From: an uncultured Eubacterium sp.
GTDB taxonomy: Bacteria > Bacillota > Clostridia > Lachnospirales > Lachnospiraceae
Assembly (NCBI GenBank): GCA_900550135.1
Contig: URQO01000010.1
Span: 1-44,263, forward strand
Reading direction: 5' to 3'
Length of the DNA stretch: 44,263 nucleotides
A program made the position numbers and the translations under genes. Below are positions 32,755 to 40,841 of the stretch, piece after piece; position 1 is the stretch's first letter, and the number at the start of each line of letters is the position of its first letter. The notes beneath the pieces are model-generated. The model did no database searches. It saw only the letters and a program-made list of their open reading frames with translations, and had not been told where the DNA came from.

Positions 32755-35115
32755 ATGAAATTATCTGATTTAAAACAGGGACAACATGGAAAAATTGTAA
32801 ATGTTGGAGGAGAAGGTCAGCTTCGAAGACATTTTTTGGATATGGGTCTTATTGAAGGAACAGAAATTGAATACGTTAAGACTGCACCAATGGGAGACCC
32901 TATTGAATATAGAATATGGGGATATGAATTAACTCTTAGAAAGGACGATGCGGCATGCATTGACATAGAGTTAGTTAAAGAAAACAGTAAACAGGATTCA
33001 ATGGAAGATTTGCAAAATAAAGATGGTTTACATAATACAACAGCCCATCCTCATATTGGAGAGCCGGGAATATACCATGTTAAGCAAAGAGGAGAAAAAA
33101 TAGAAAAAGGGCAACTTATTACTTTTGGTTTGGCCGGAAATCAAAACTGTGGCAAAACTACTTTGTTTAACCAGCTGACAGGAGCAAACCAGCATGTGGG
33201 CAATTTTCCGGGAGTCACTGTAGACAGAAAAGACGGACCAATAAGAGGCCAGGAAAATACAATGGTAGTGGACTTACCGGGCATATATTCCATGTCTCCA
33301 TATACAAGTGAGGAAATTGTGTCCAGACAATATTTTTTAGATGACAGACCACGTGGAATTATAAATATTGTTGATGCCACAAATATTGAGAGAAATTTAT
33401 ATTTAACAATGCAGCTTATTGAACTAAATATACCCATGGTTCTTGCACTTAATATGATGGACGAGGTAACAGCCAATGGTGGTTCCATTGATGTAAATAA
33501 GTTGGAATCATCTCTTGGTATACCTGTAGTTCCAATATCAGCAACCCAAAATGAAGGTGTTGATGAGCTTATTGAACATGCCATGCATGTGGCAATTTAT
33601 AGAGAGCGTCCCGGAAGAATGGACTTTTGTGATGCAGATGGAGAAGACGGTGGAGCAGTTCACAGAGGAATCCACTCTATTATGCATTTAATTGATGATC
33701 ATGCACATAAGAAAGAGGTGCCAATACGCTTTGCAGCAAGCAAAATTATTGAAGGTGATCATGATGTAATTGACAGACTGGACTTGGATCAAAATGAAAA
33801 AGAAATGATTGAACATATTATTATACAGATGGAAAAGGAAAGTGGAATGGATAGACATGCCGCTTTGGCAAAAATGCGTTTTTCATTTATTGATAGAATA
33901 TGTAAAGAAACAGTAGTACGTCCAAGAGAAAGTAAAGAACGAATAAGAAGCAAGAAAATTGATAAGGTTTTAACCGGAAAATATACAGCTATTCCTTCAT
34001 TTATTGTGATTATGGCAATGATTTTCTGGCTGACTTTTGGAGTAGTTGGAGCATGGTTACAAAATATTATGGATATGGGTATCTCTTATTTAAGTGATAT
34101 GTGTGAACATGCAATGAACGCAGCCCATGTAAATCAGGTTTTACAGTCTTTAATAATTGACGGAATTTTTGTAGGTGTTGGTAGTGTACTTAGCTTTTTA
34201 CCAATTATCGTTGTGCTGTTTTTCTTCTTGTCATTACTTGAGGACAGTGGTTACATGGCAAGAATTGCCTTTGTTATGGACAAGCCTTTTAGAAAGTTAG
34301 GATTATCAGGTCGTAGTTTTGTACCAATGATTATTGGATTTGGCTGCTCAGTACCGGCTATTATGGCAACAAGAACATTACCGTCTGAGCGTGACAGAAA
34401 GATGACTATTTTGCTTACACCATTTATGAGCTGTTCAGCAAAAATTCCTATTTACGCATTTTTTGCAGCAGCATTTTTTAGTCACAACTCTGCTCTTGTA
34501 ATGATAGGATTATATTTTACGGGAATTATTGTGGCAATATTATATGCCATTATTTTGGACAAAACCAAATTTAAAGGAGAACCGGTACCTTTTGTAATGG
34601 AACTTCCAAACTATAGATTGCCGGGAGCAAAAAGTGTTTTCAGATTAATGTGGGATAAGGCAAAAGATTTTATCACAAGAGCTTTTACAATTATTTTCCT
34701 GGCATCAATGATTATTTGGTTTTTGCAGACATTTGATATACATTTTAATTTAGTAAAAGATGCAGGAGACAGCATACTGGCCATGATAGGTGGAGTAATA
34801 GCACCAATATTTGCACCACTGGGATTTGGAGACTGGAGAGCTTCAACAGCATTGATTACCGGATTTACAGCAAAGGAAAGTGTTGTAAGCACACTGAAAG
34901 TACTCCTTGGAGGAGGAGCAATTTCCACTATGTTTTCTGCTAAAAGTGCAATTGTGTTTTTGGTATTTACATTACTTTACACACCTTGCGTGGCTGCAGT
35001 TTCATCAGTAAAAAGAGAATTAGGTGGGAAATGGGCTATTGGATTTGTAGTGTTACAATGTTTAATTGCATGGATTGTAGCATTTATAGTTAAAGTTGTT
35101 TTGATGGTTGTATAG
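32755..35115 (+). CDS. feoB: Ferrous iron transporter, FeoA-FeoB fusion
   Basis: 786 residues. An SH3-like FeoA domain (about 1-75, GQLRRHFLDMGLIEGTEIEY) is joined by a hydrophilic linker to FeoB. The FeoB GTPase carries G1 GNQNCGKTT (about 127-135), G2 region PGVTVD, G3 DLPGIYSMSPYT and G4 LNMMDE. The C-terminal half from about 415 is the membrane domain with the Gate motifs around GFGCSVPAIMATR and LTPFMSCSAKIPIYAFF. It imports Fe2+, consistent with anaerobic life and with iron demand for [FeFe] hydrogenase. Separate FeoA and FeoB are more usual; the fusion occurs in some Firmicutes. No Fur-like box was recognised. Confidence 0.95.
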   Translation: MKLSDLKQGQHGKIVNVGGEGQLRRHFLDMGLIEGTEIEYVKTAPMGDPIEYRIWGYELTLRKDDAACIDIELVKENSKQDSMEDLQNKDGLHNTTAHPHIGEPGIYHVKQRGEKIEKGQLITFGLAGNQNCGKTTLFNQLTGANQHVGNFPGVTVDRKDGPIRGQENTMVVDLPGIYSMSPYTSEEIVSRQYFLDDRPRGIINIVDATNIERNLYLTMQLIELNIPMVLALNMMDEVTANGGSIDVNKLESSLGIPVVPISATQNEGVDELIEHAMHVAIYRERPGRMDFCDADGEDGGAVHRGIHSIMHLIDDHAHKKEVPIRFAASKIIEGDHDVIDRLDLDQNEKEMIEHIIIQMEKESGMDRHAALAKMRFSFIDRICKETVVRPRESKERIRSKKIDKVLTGKYTAIPSFIVIMAMIFWLTFGVVGAWLQNIMDMGISYLSDMCEHAMNAAHVNQVLQSLIIDGIFVGVGSVLSFLPIIVVLFFFLSLLEDSGYMARIAFVMDKPFRKLGLSGRSFVPMIIGFGCSVPAIMATRTLPSERDRKMTILLTPFMSCSAKIPIYAFFAAAFFSHNSALVMIGLYFTGIIVAILYAIILDKTKFKGEPVPFVMELPNYRLPGAKSVFRLMWDKAKDFITRAFTIIFLASMIIWFLQTFDIHFNLVKDAGDSILAMIGGVIAPIFAPLGFGDWRASTALITGFTAKESVVSTLKVLLGGGAISTMFSAKSAIVFLVFTLLYTPCVAAVSSVKRELGGKWAIGFVVLQCLIAWIVAFIVKVVLMVV

Positions 35116-35122
35116 TAAATAG

Positions 35123-35151
35123 TTGACACAAAAACTTTCCTATTATATAAT
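35123..35151 (+). promoter_or_regulatory. Consensus promoter of the aspS T-box transcript
   Basis: TTGACA (35123-35128), 17-bp spacer, TATAAT (35146-35151). Perfect sigma-A consensus. Confidence 0.92.
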
Positions 35152-35157
35152 CAGTTT

Positions 35158-35460
35158 TAATGGCGTTGAAAGAGAGAAGTAGCTTTAATTATCGCTTATA
35201 GAGAGCAGAAGATGGTGGAATTTCTGTAGAATGAATTAAGGTGAATAACACTCATGAGCTGCAATCTGAAAGAAAATGTTTTAGTAGGAGAGCCGTCACC
35301 GAGCGATAATCGGAAGGTTTTTAAACCAGAGAGTGGCTGCATGGCAGTAAATCAGGTGGTACCGCGGACAGCATGTTCGTCCTGAATGATTGTTTTCAGG
35401 ATGAATGATATAATAAATATAAAAAAAGATTCATTCTGAAAAGGGATGAATCTTTTTTAC
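35158..35460 (+). ncRNA. T-box riboswitch upstream of aspS, specifier AAC (Asn)
   Basis: Stem I base: GTAGCTT near 35179 pairs with GAGCTGC near 35256. The distal loop has the usual AGAGAGC and GATGGTGGAA strings. The specifier loop reads GUGAAU-AAC-ACUC, placing the codon AAC at 35247-35249; no GAC or GAU is present in the loop. The T-box sequence AGGTGGTACCGCG (about 35354-35366) with CGTCCTGA forms the antiterminator. The terminator (AAAAAAGATTCATT with GATGAATCTTTTTT) follows at about 35420-35459. Uncharged tRNA matching the specifier would permit read-through into aspS. The Asn codon upstream of an Asp synthetase is notable. Confidence 0.92.
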
Positions 35461-35583
35461 TTTATAAGTATATTAAATTAAAAATCAGATTAATATATAA
35501 TCAAAATAAGATTTCATCTTTCTGTTACATACAGGCAATCAAACAACAAAAACACTCATTAACAATATGAAGGGAGAAAACTA

Positions 35584-37341
35584 ATGGACATTAACACAAA
35601 CAACATTTACCGTGATGTGACAATTGACCAGCTTAGCGAAGCAAACGTTGGTGAAACAAAGAAGATTGCCGGATGGATTGAAAACATTCGTGACCACGGT
35701 GGAGTATCATTTATTGACCTTAGAGATATGTATGGGGTAATGCAGGTAGTTATGCGTGACACATCACTTCTTGAAGGACTAAGCAAGGAAGATTGTATAT
35801 CAGTAGAAGGACCTATTGAACATAGAGATGAAGAAACATACAATCCAAAGATTCCAACAGGAACAATTGAATTAGAAGCAAAGGAAGTTAAGGTACTTGG
35901 AAAGACTTACAGACAGCTTCCATTTGAAGTAATGACATCAAAGGAAACAAGAGAAGATGTAAGACTTAAATACCGTTACCTTGACCTTAGAAATACAAAA
36001 GTAAAAGATAACATGATTTTCAGATCAAATGTTATTTCTTATTTAAGACAGAAGATGACAGAAATGGGATTTTTGGAAATCCAGACTCCTATTCTTTGTG
36101 CATCATCACCTGAAGGAGCAAGAGATTATATTGTTCCAAGTAGAAAGTTTAAAGGCAAATTCTACGCATTACCACAGGCACCACAGCAGTATAAGCAGTT
36201 ACTTATGGTGTCAGGATTTGACAAATATTTCCAGATTGCACCTTGTTTTAGAGATGAAGATGCAAGAGCTGACAGATCTCCGGGAGAGTTCTATCAGTTA
36301 GACTTTGAAATGAGTTTTGCAACACAGGAAGATGTATTTAGAGTTGGTGAAGAAGTATTAGCAGACACATTTAACAAGTTTGCACCTGAAGGTTATGAAG
36401 TAACACAGACTCCATTCCCAATTATCAGCTACAAAGAAGCAATGCTTAAGTACGGAACAGACAAGCCTGACCTTCGCAACCCATTAGAAATCATCGACGT
36501 AACTGATTTCTTCCAGAGATGTACATTTAAGCCTTTCCACGGAAAGACAGTTCGTGCAATTAAGGTTGAACAGAAGTTATCAAAGGGATTCCACGAAAAG
36601 TTGCTTAAGTTTGCACAGAGCATTGGCATGGGTGGACTTGGTTACTTAGAAGTATTGGAAGATGGTTCATACAAGGGACCAATTGACAAATTTATCCCTG
36701 ATGAAATGAAAGATGAAATTAGAGAAATGGCCGGTCTTAAAGCATTAGACACAATTTTCTTTATTGCAGATACAGAAAAGACTGCATCAATTTATGCAGG
36801 ACAGATTCGTACAGCACTTGGAGAAAGACTTGATTTAATAGATCAGAAATCATATAAGTTCTGTTACATTAATGACTTCCCAATGTATGAATATGATCCT
36901 GAAGAAAAGAAGATGATTTTCACACATAATCCATTCTCAATGCCACAGGGTGGTCTTGAAGCACTTGAAACAAAGAATCCTGAAGATATTCTTGCATATC
37001 AGTATGATATTGTATGTAACGGTGTTGAATTATCATCAGGTGCAGTTAGAAACCACGATATGGAAATCATGGTTAAGGCTTTTGAAATTGCAGGTTACAC
37101 AGAAGATGACTTAAAGGAAAAATTCGGAGCTTTATACAATGCATTCCAGTTTGGTGCTCCACCACATGCAGGTATGGCACCGGGTGTAGACAGAATGATT
37201 ATGCTTCTTAGAAATGAAGAAAACATTCGTGAAGTTATTCCATTCCCAATGAATGGTAATGCTCAGGACTTAATGTGTGGCGCTCCGGGAGAAGTAACTG
37301 AACAGCAGTTAAGAGAAACACATATAAAAGTTAGAGCATAG
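35584..37341 (+). CDS. aspS: Aspartate-tRNA ligase, probably non-discriminating
   Basis: 585 residues, bacterial type. It has an N-terminal OB-fold anticodon domain (about 1-115), a class II core with motif 2 FRDEDARADRSPGEFYQLDFE (read in parts, near 222), a GAD insertion (about 290-425) and motif 3 GMAPGVDRMIMLL near 530. In the anticodon domain the sequence is IRDHGGVSF (His38). His at this place marks non-discriminating enzymes such as that of Pseudomonas aeruginosa, whereas E. coli has Leu. The enzyme probably charges both tRNA-Asp and tRNA-Asn with aspartate, the latter then amidated by GatCAB. GGGAG precedes ATG 35584. Controlled by the T-box upstream. Confidence 0.97.
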   Translation: MDINTNNIYRDVTIDQLSEANVGETKKIAGWIENIRDHGGVSFIDLRDMYGVMQVVMRDTSLLEGLSKEDCISVEGPIEHRDEETYNPKIPTGTIELEAKEVKVLGKTYRQLPFEVMTSKETREDVRLKYRYLDLRNTKVKDNMIFRSNVISYLRQKMTEMGFLEIQTPILCASSPEGARDYIVPSRKFKGKFYALPQAPQQYKQLLMVSGFDKYFQIAPCFRDEDARADRSPGEFYQLDFEMSFATQEDVFRVGEEVLADTFNKFAPEGYEVTQTPFPIISYKEAMLKYGTDKPDLRNPLEIIDVTDFFQRCTFKPFHGKTVRAIKVEQKLSKGFHEKLLKFAQSIGMGGLGYLEVLEDGSYKGPIDKFIPDEMKDEIREMAGLKALDTIFFIADTEKTASIYAGQIRTALGERLDLIDQKSYKFCYINDFPMYEYDPEEKKMIFTHNPFSMPQGGLEALETKNPEDILAYQYDIVCNGVELSSGAVRNHDMEIMVKAFEIAGYTEDDLKEKFGALYNAFQFGAPPHAGMAPGVDRMIMLLRNEENIREVIPFPMNGNAQDLMCGAPGEVTEQQLRETHIKVRA

Positions 37342-37430
37342 TTAATTTAAAATTAAAACATGAAAAGTAGGGCATAGTTAATTTAATATTATGACTTAAA
37401 AATAGAGTGCAGTTAATTTTAAAGTTAAAC
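37336..37430 (+). repeat. Three degenerate ~36-bp tandem repeats at the aspS 3' end
   Basis: GCATAGTTAATTTAA begins at 37336, overlapping the aspS stop codon, and again at 37372. A diverged copy (GCAGTTAATTTTAA) begins at 37409. The 37342-37755 gap otherwise holds the hairpin and terminator at 37494-37589 and an AT-rich lead-in to the HAD gene. Confidence 0.75.
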
Positions 37431-37493
37431 AACAAAATAAAAAAATTGGCGGAAAATTTAATTAAATTTTTCTAACTATCTATAAGAGGACAG

Positions 37494-37589
37494 TTGACAT
37501 AAAATTGATATGCTCCCTGTCAAGTAGACAGGTCAAATATCTAAATTTAGTTGCTTATGAACGACCACACAAAATGTGTGGTCGTTTTT
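37494..37589 (+). terminator. Hairpin pair and intrinsic terminator; possible small RNA or mobile-element end
   Basis: AACGACCACAC (37560-37570) and GTGTGGTCGTT (37576-37586) with a run of T form a strong terminator. Just upstream, CCTGTC-AAGTA-GACAGG (37516-37532) forms a second hairpin, preceded by TTGACA (37494-37499) and TTGATATGC. The terminator may serve aspS, or the unit may be an independent short transcript. Confidence 0.75.
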
Positions 37590-37755
37590 CACTGTTTACT
37601 TAAGGGGAATCATATCAAAAATCAGACAATATGTTTTTTTGAGTATAGTTTAGTGAAAAATGAAATTTACCAATATTGTAAAAAGATTGATTATAAGATG
37701 AATGCGTTGTAAAATCGAGACTAAGACAAAAGTATTATATGCTTTAGGAGGAAAT

Positions 37756-38409
37756 ATGTACAATACAGTAATTTTTGATTTAGACGGAACACTGCTTAAT
37801 ACAATTGATGATTTAGCAGATTCAGTGAATTATATGCAGAGAAAGTTTGGAATAAAAGAGGATAGCGTAGATACAGTGAGACAGCACGTGGGAAATGGAT
37901 TAAGACTTTTGGTGGCACGCTCTGTACCCCAGGGCGAGGAAAATCCGCAATTTGAAGAAATGTTCAAATGTCAAAAGGAGTATTATCAAAAGCATTGCCA
38001 GATAAAGACATCAGCATATCCGGGTATTATGGAACTTCTAAAAAAACTTCATGAAAAAGGCATAAAGATGGCCATTGTATCAAACAAGGCACATGCAGCA
38101 GTTGAAGAACTTAATCAGATATATTTTAAAGATTACATTAGCGTAGCTATTGGAGAAAATGAGGAGGCAGGAATCAAGAAAAAACCTGCACCAGATAGCG
38201 TTAATCATGCAATTGAACTTCTTGGCGCAAAAAAATCCGAAGCTGTATATGTAGGAGATTCAGAAGTAGACAGACAGACAGCAACCAATTCAGAACTTGC
38301 ATGCGTGTCATGTAGTTGGGGATTTAGAGAACGTAGTCTTCTTGAAAGCTTAAAGCCAATGGCTATTATTGACAAACCGGAGCAATTGTTGGATATATTA
38401 AATGTATAA
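37756..38409 (+). CDS. HAD-family phosphatase (phosphoglycolate phosphatase-like)
   Basis: About 217 residues from ATG 37756, preceded by AGGAGG (37746-37751); the longer frame from 37702 lacks a site. HAD motifs: I FDLDGTLLNT, II VSNKAH, III lysine in KKKPAPD, IV YVGDSEVDRQTA. The helical cap between motifs I and II is the Gph/PGPase type. It is probably a small-molecule phosphatase for phosphoglycolate or a similar damaged or salvage metabolite; the substrate is uncertain. Confidence 0.92.
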   Translation: MYNTVIFDLDGTLLNTIDDLADSVNYMQRKFGIKEDSVDTVRQHVGNGLRLLVARSVPQGEENPQFEEMFKCQKEYYQKHCQIKTSAYPGIMELLKKLHEKGIKMAIVSNKAHAAVEELNQIYFKDYISVAIGENEEAGIKKKPAPDSVNHAIELLGAKKSEAVYVGDSEVDRQTATNSELACVSCSWGFRERSLLESLKPMAIIDKPEQLLDILNV

Positions 38410-38491
38410 TAGAAAATTTTTCCTGACATAAACTTAGATTATTATTTAGAAAATAAAGCTGATAATAACGAAAACCAAAATAAGAAGAAAT

Positions 38492-38586
38492 AAAAATGGC
38501 AACCGATGAATATGTACCAGTCTCCAGTGATTAGATTCTTATATCTGGTCCCTGAGGAAAACTGCATATCTTAGATTGCCATTTTT
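38492..38586. terminator. Nested hairpin between convergent genes, bidirectional terminator or structured RNA
   Basis: AAAAATGGCAA (38492-38502) and TTGCCATTTTT (38576-38586) are perfect 11-base arms. Inside, ATATG/CATAT and ACCAG/CTGGT form further helices in nested order. It has terminator ends on both strands but an internal loop of about 73 bases, far longer than an ordinary terminator. Confidence 0.7.
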
Positions 38587-38604
38587 AATAGTTAAAACTT
38601 TTAA

Positions 38605-39366
38605 TTATTCTATACCACAGGTCTTTTTGGCAAGGGCATCAGCCAAATCGTTATATTTGTCTCCAGAATGACCTTTAACTTTGCAAAAAGAAATGTGAAC
38701 TTTTTTCTTTGCCTGATTGTAATATTTTTTGTAAGCAATAGTACCGGCTTTGCCGGCCTTCCACTGACCGGTACACCATTTTTCAATCCCCATATAATCA
38801 TAATAAATATCTAACTTTGGTATGTTGTGTTCTATGGCATATTCCATAGCAGCCATAGACCCATATATTTCTCCGGCAACATTTCTCATAGTTGCCATTT
38901 CTTCATCATCATATGATTTGTAGAGTTCCACTTTTTTATTGTCGTAGAAAAATACAACACCGTATCCGAATATTTTGGTGTCGGCATTGTAACTACCATC
39001 CACATAGGCAACTGCCTTGCTGTGAGTCATAGGAACATCGATATAGTCTTCACCTATGGTATCTGTAGTAATGTTTGGACCATCAGGTTCAAAGGCATTG
39101 TTGGTAGTATCTGTTTTGCCAGCATCAACAGATGAGTCTGAATGACTTATATCAGATATATTGGAATTGTTTGAATTGTCGTCTGCAAAACTAAAAATAT
39201 CCAATTGTGTACCAGTGTAGCCCATATAATCATAAGCATCGGTAAGTGATTTGAAACTTTTGTATAACGCACCTGGGAAACCATCAACATTGGCTTTACA
39301 TTCCTCCCATGTTTCATAAACCCCGGTGGTTTTGCCAACCTTTACTGCATAGTATTTTTTTGCCAT
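38605..39366 (-). CDS. rnhA: Ribonuclease H1 with N-terminal hybrid-binding domain
   Basis: 253 residues. The N-terminal RNase H1/viroplasmin domain (about 1-50, YYAVKVGKTTGVYETWEECK, GALYKSF) binds RNA-DNA hybrids. A Ser/Asn/Asp-rich linker (about 60-112) leads to the catalytic domain with Asp in YVDGSYN, Glu in GEIYGSM, Asp in IYYDYMG, and Asp in YNDLADALAK; the conserved VKGHSGDK loop is present. It removes RNA from RNA-DNA hybrids. AGGAG precedes the start on the minus strand. The next minus-strand gene lies 94 bp upstream of it. Confidence 0.95.
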   Translation of the reverse strand: MAKKYYAVKVGKTTGVYETWEECKANVDGFPGALYKSFKSLTDAYDYMGYTGTQLDIFSFADDNSNNSNISDISHSDSSVDAGKTDTTNNAFEPDGPNITTDTIGEDYIDVPMTHSKAVAYVDGSYNADTKIFGYGVVFFYDNKKVELYKSYDDEEMATMRNVAGEIYGSMAAMEYAIEHNIPKLDIYYDYMGIEKWCTGQWKAGKAGTIAYKKYYNQAKKKVHISFCKVKGHSGDKYNDLADALAKKTCGIE

Positions 39367-39460
39367 ATATACTCCTTGTTAAAGTTGCTATATTATAAGT
39401 TTATAGTTACATTTCAGTTGATTTGTCTGAAGTATTTAGTGTATTTTTTTAGTATTGTAA

Positions 39461-40462
39461 TTAGTTCCTGTTATTTTTGTCGTTGGTTTTTGTTGCTTTT
39501 GGGATATTATTGTTATTATTTTTTCGGTTGCTTTTGTTGGTCTTGCTGCCATTTTTCCGGTTGTTTTTGCTGCGTTTAATTCTTTTCTGTTTTCTTGTGT
39601 TGCTACCACGTAAGTTTACATTCTTTTTGCTACCTGAAGTTGAAGTCTCAACAGAAGTATGGTCGATATCAACTGAGTCTGTTACATTGCTTTTAGTGGT
39701 TACACCCTTTTTCTTCCAAGGATTACTTTTTACAGGGTCTGATGGATCCCAATCCTTGTATTTGTCACTTTTCTTGATTTTCTTTAATGGCCTTAATGGA
39801 ATAGGTGGCTTCTGGTTTTTCTTACTGTAGATTACTACAGTAGTACCATCCTTGCAATTGTCATAAAGCCACTTGATGTCCTTTGCTCTAAGTCTTACAC
39901 AACCAAGTGATGCAGGCTTTCCAAGCTTGTTGTACTCCCAATATTCCAAAGAATCATGAGAGTCAGAAATATAAGGAACGGAATGAAGCATAATAGGACC
40001 ATATATTCTAATGGCATATTGTGCATAAGTACCGTCAACCATAATGCGCCAATCATATCGTTCATATATACGAAAAGTTCCAAGAGGAGTATCCTCAGGA
40101 TCTTTTCCGGTAGAACACCAGAACGTTTTGAAAGGCACTGTATATTTACCATTGTTGTCAAACGTATAAACAGTTACAAAGTTTTCAGCTCTGTTTACTT
40201 TAATTTTATAAGGTAGTTTGTTCCTGTATTTTTTTCTACTTGCTGCGGACAGTCCGGTTGTTTCAGCTGTATAGCTTTCGCCCTGATGACTTGTGGTTTC
40301 CACTCCTATGGTAGTTTCTGAAACTGTTTTGTTTACAGTGCTTTCAGTCTCCTGTTTACTTTTTGTCGGATGAGTACTGTTTATGACCATTATTAAAAAA
40401 GTTAGTACAATAATCGTAATAAATACAGCAAGTCCAATCTGTTTATTATATTTTTTTATCAT
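39461..40462 (-). CDS. Membrane-anchored L,D-transpeptidase (YkuD family)
   Basis: 333 residues. Membrane segment about 10-28, then a Ser/Thr-rich stretch. The YkuD catalytic domain (about 88-215) has the histidine in IMLHSVPYI and the cysteine in SLGCVRLRAKDIKWLYDN. It makes 3-3 or related cross-links in peptidoglycan or attaches wall proteins. The last roughly 60 residues are a basic Asn/Lys/Arg-rich low-complexity tail, odd for the family and possibly a wall-binding extension. GGAG precedes the start on the minus strand. Confidence 0.93.
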   Translation of the reverse strand: MIKKYNKQIGLAVFITIIVLTFLIMVINSTHPTKSKQETESTVNKTVSETTIGVETTSHQGESYTAETTGLSAASRKKYRNKLPYKIKVNRAENFVTVYTFDNNGKYTVPFKTFWCSTGKDPEDTPLGTFRIYERYDWRIMVDGTYAQYAIRIYGPIMLHSVPYISDSHDSLEYWEYNKLGKPASLGCVRLRAKDIKWLYDNCKDGTTVVIYSKKNQKPPIPLRPLKKIKKSDKYKDWDPSDPVKSNPWKKKGVTTKSNVTDSVDIDHTSVETSTSGSKKNVNLRGSNTRKQKRIKRSKNNRKNGSKTNKSNRKNNNNNIPKATKTNDKNNRN

Positions 40463-40841
40463 TAAGTATCTCCATATATTTTCCTTTTTGTTTTAGCCGT
40501 AACATTATTTTATAGTTTAATGGGGGTAAATGCAATAGAAGAAAACAGAAAAATGTCTTGAAAATTTTGACAGAAATTAAGAAAATGCAAAAAAGAGTTT
40601 GTATAAAAAGCATTTTACAGATAGGAAGTAAATATATTAGTTTAAAGAATTACAGCATCAAAAGATCATTACCGGCAATTTGAATCTTTGTAGGTGAGGA
40701 AAAGGAAAGTGGGAGGAAACTTTAAAATATGCGATTATTTTATGGTTTTACATGACTAATTATTATGTGCGTATTTATTGACGTAAGAACTGCTATTTGA
40801 TATTATTTAATAAGAATTTTTCATTTCGGAAGGAGTATATA
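40463..40841. other. 379-bp region between the L,D-transpeptidase and glnA genes
   Basis: It holds divergent promoters, none with a clear consensus. Two helices are visible towards glnA. AAAGAT (40661-40666) pairs with ATCTTT (40684-40689), with an inner ATT/AAT closing a hexaloop ACCGGC (40671-40676). AAATATGCG (40725-40733) pairs with TGCGTATTT (40768-40776). The first has A at position 1 and G at position 4 of a six-base loop, as in ANTAR target hairpins, but no clear partner hairpin or terminator was found. No gene seen. Confidence 0.4.

Noticed and set aside
37494..37522. Promoter TTGACA upstream of a small RNA
   Set aside because: No acceptable -10 lies 16-18 bp downstream; the nearest TATGCT is only about 10 bp away.
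40567..40607. TTGACA/TATAAA promoter for glnA
   Set aside because: The spacer would be 29 bp, far too long.
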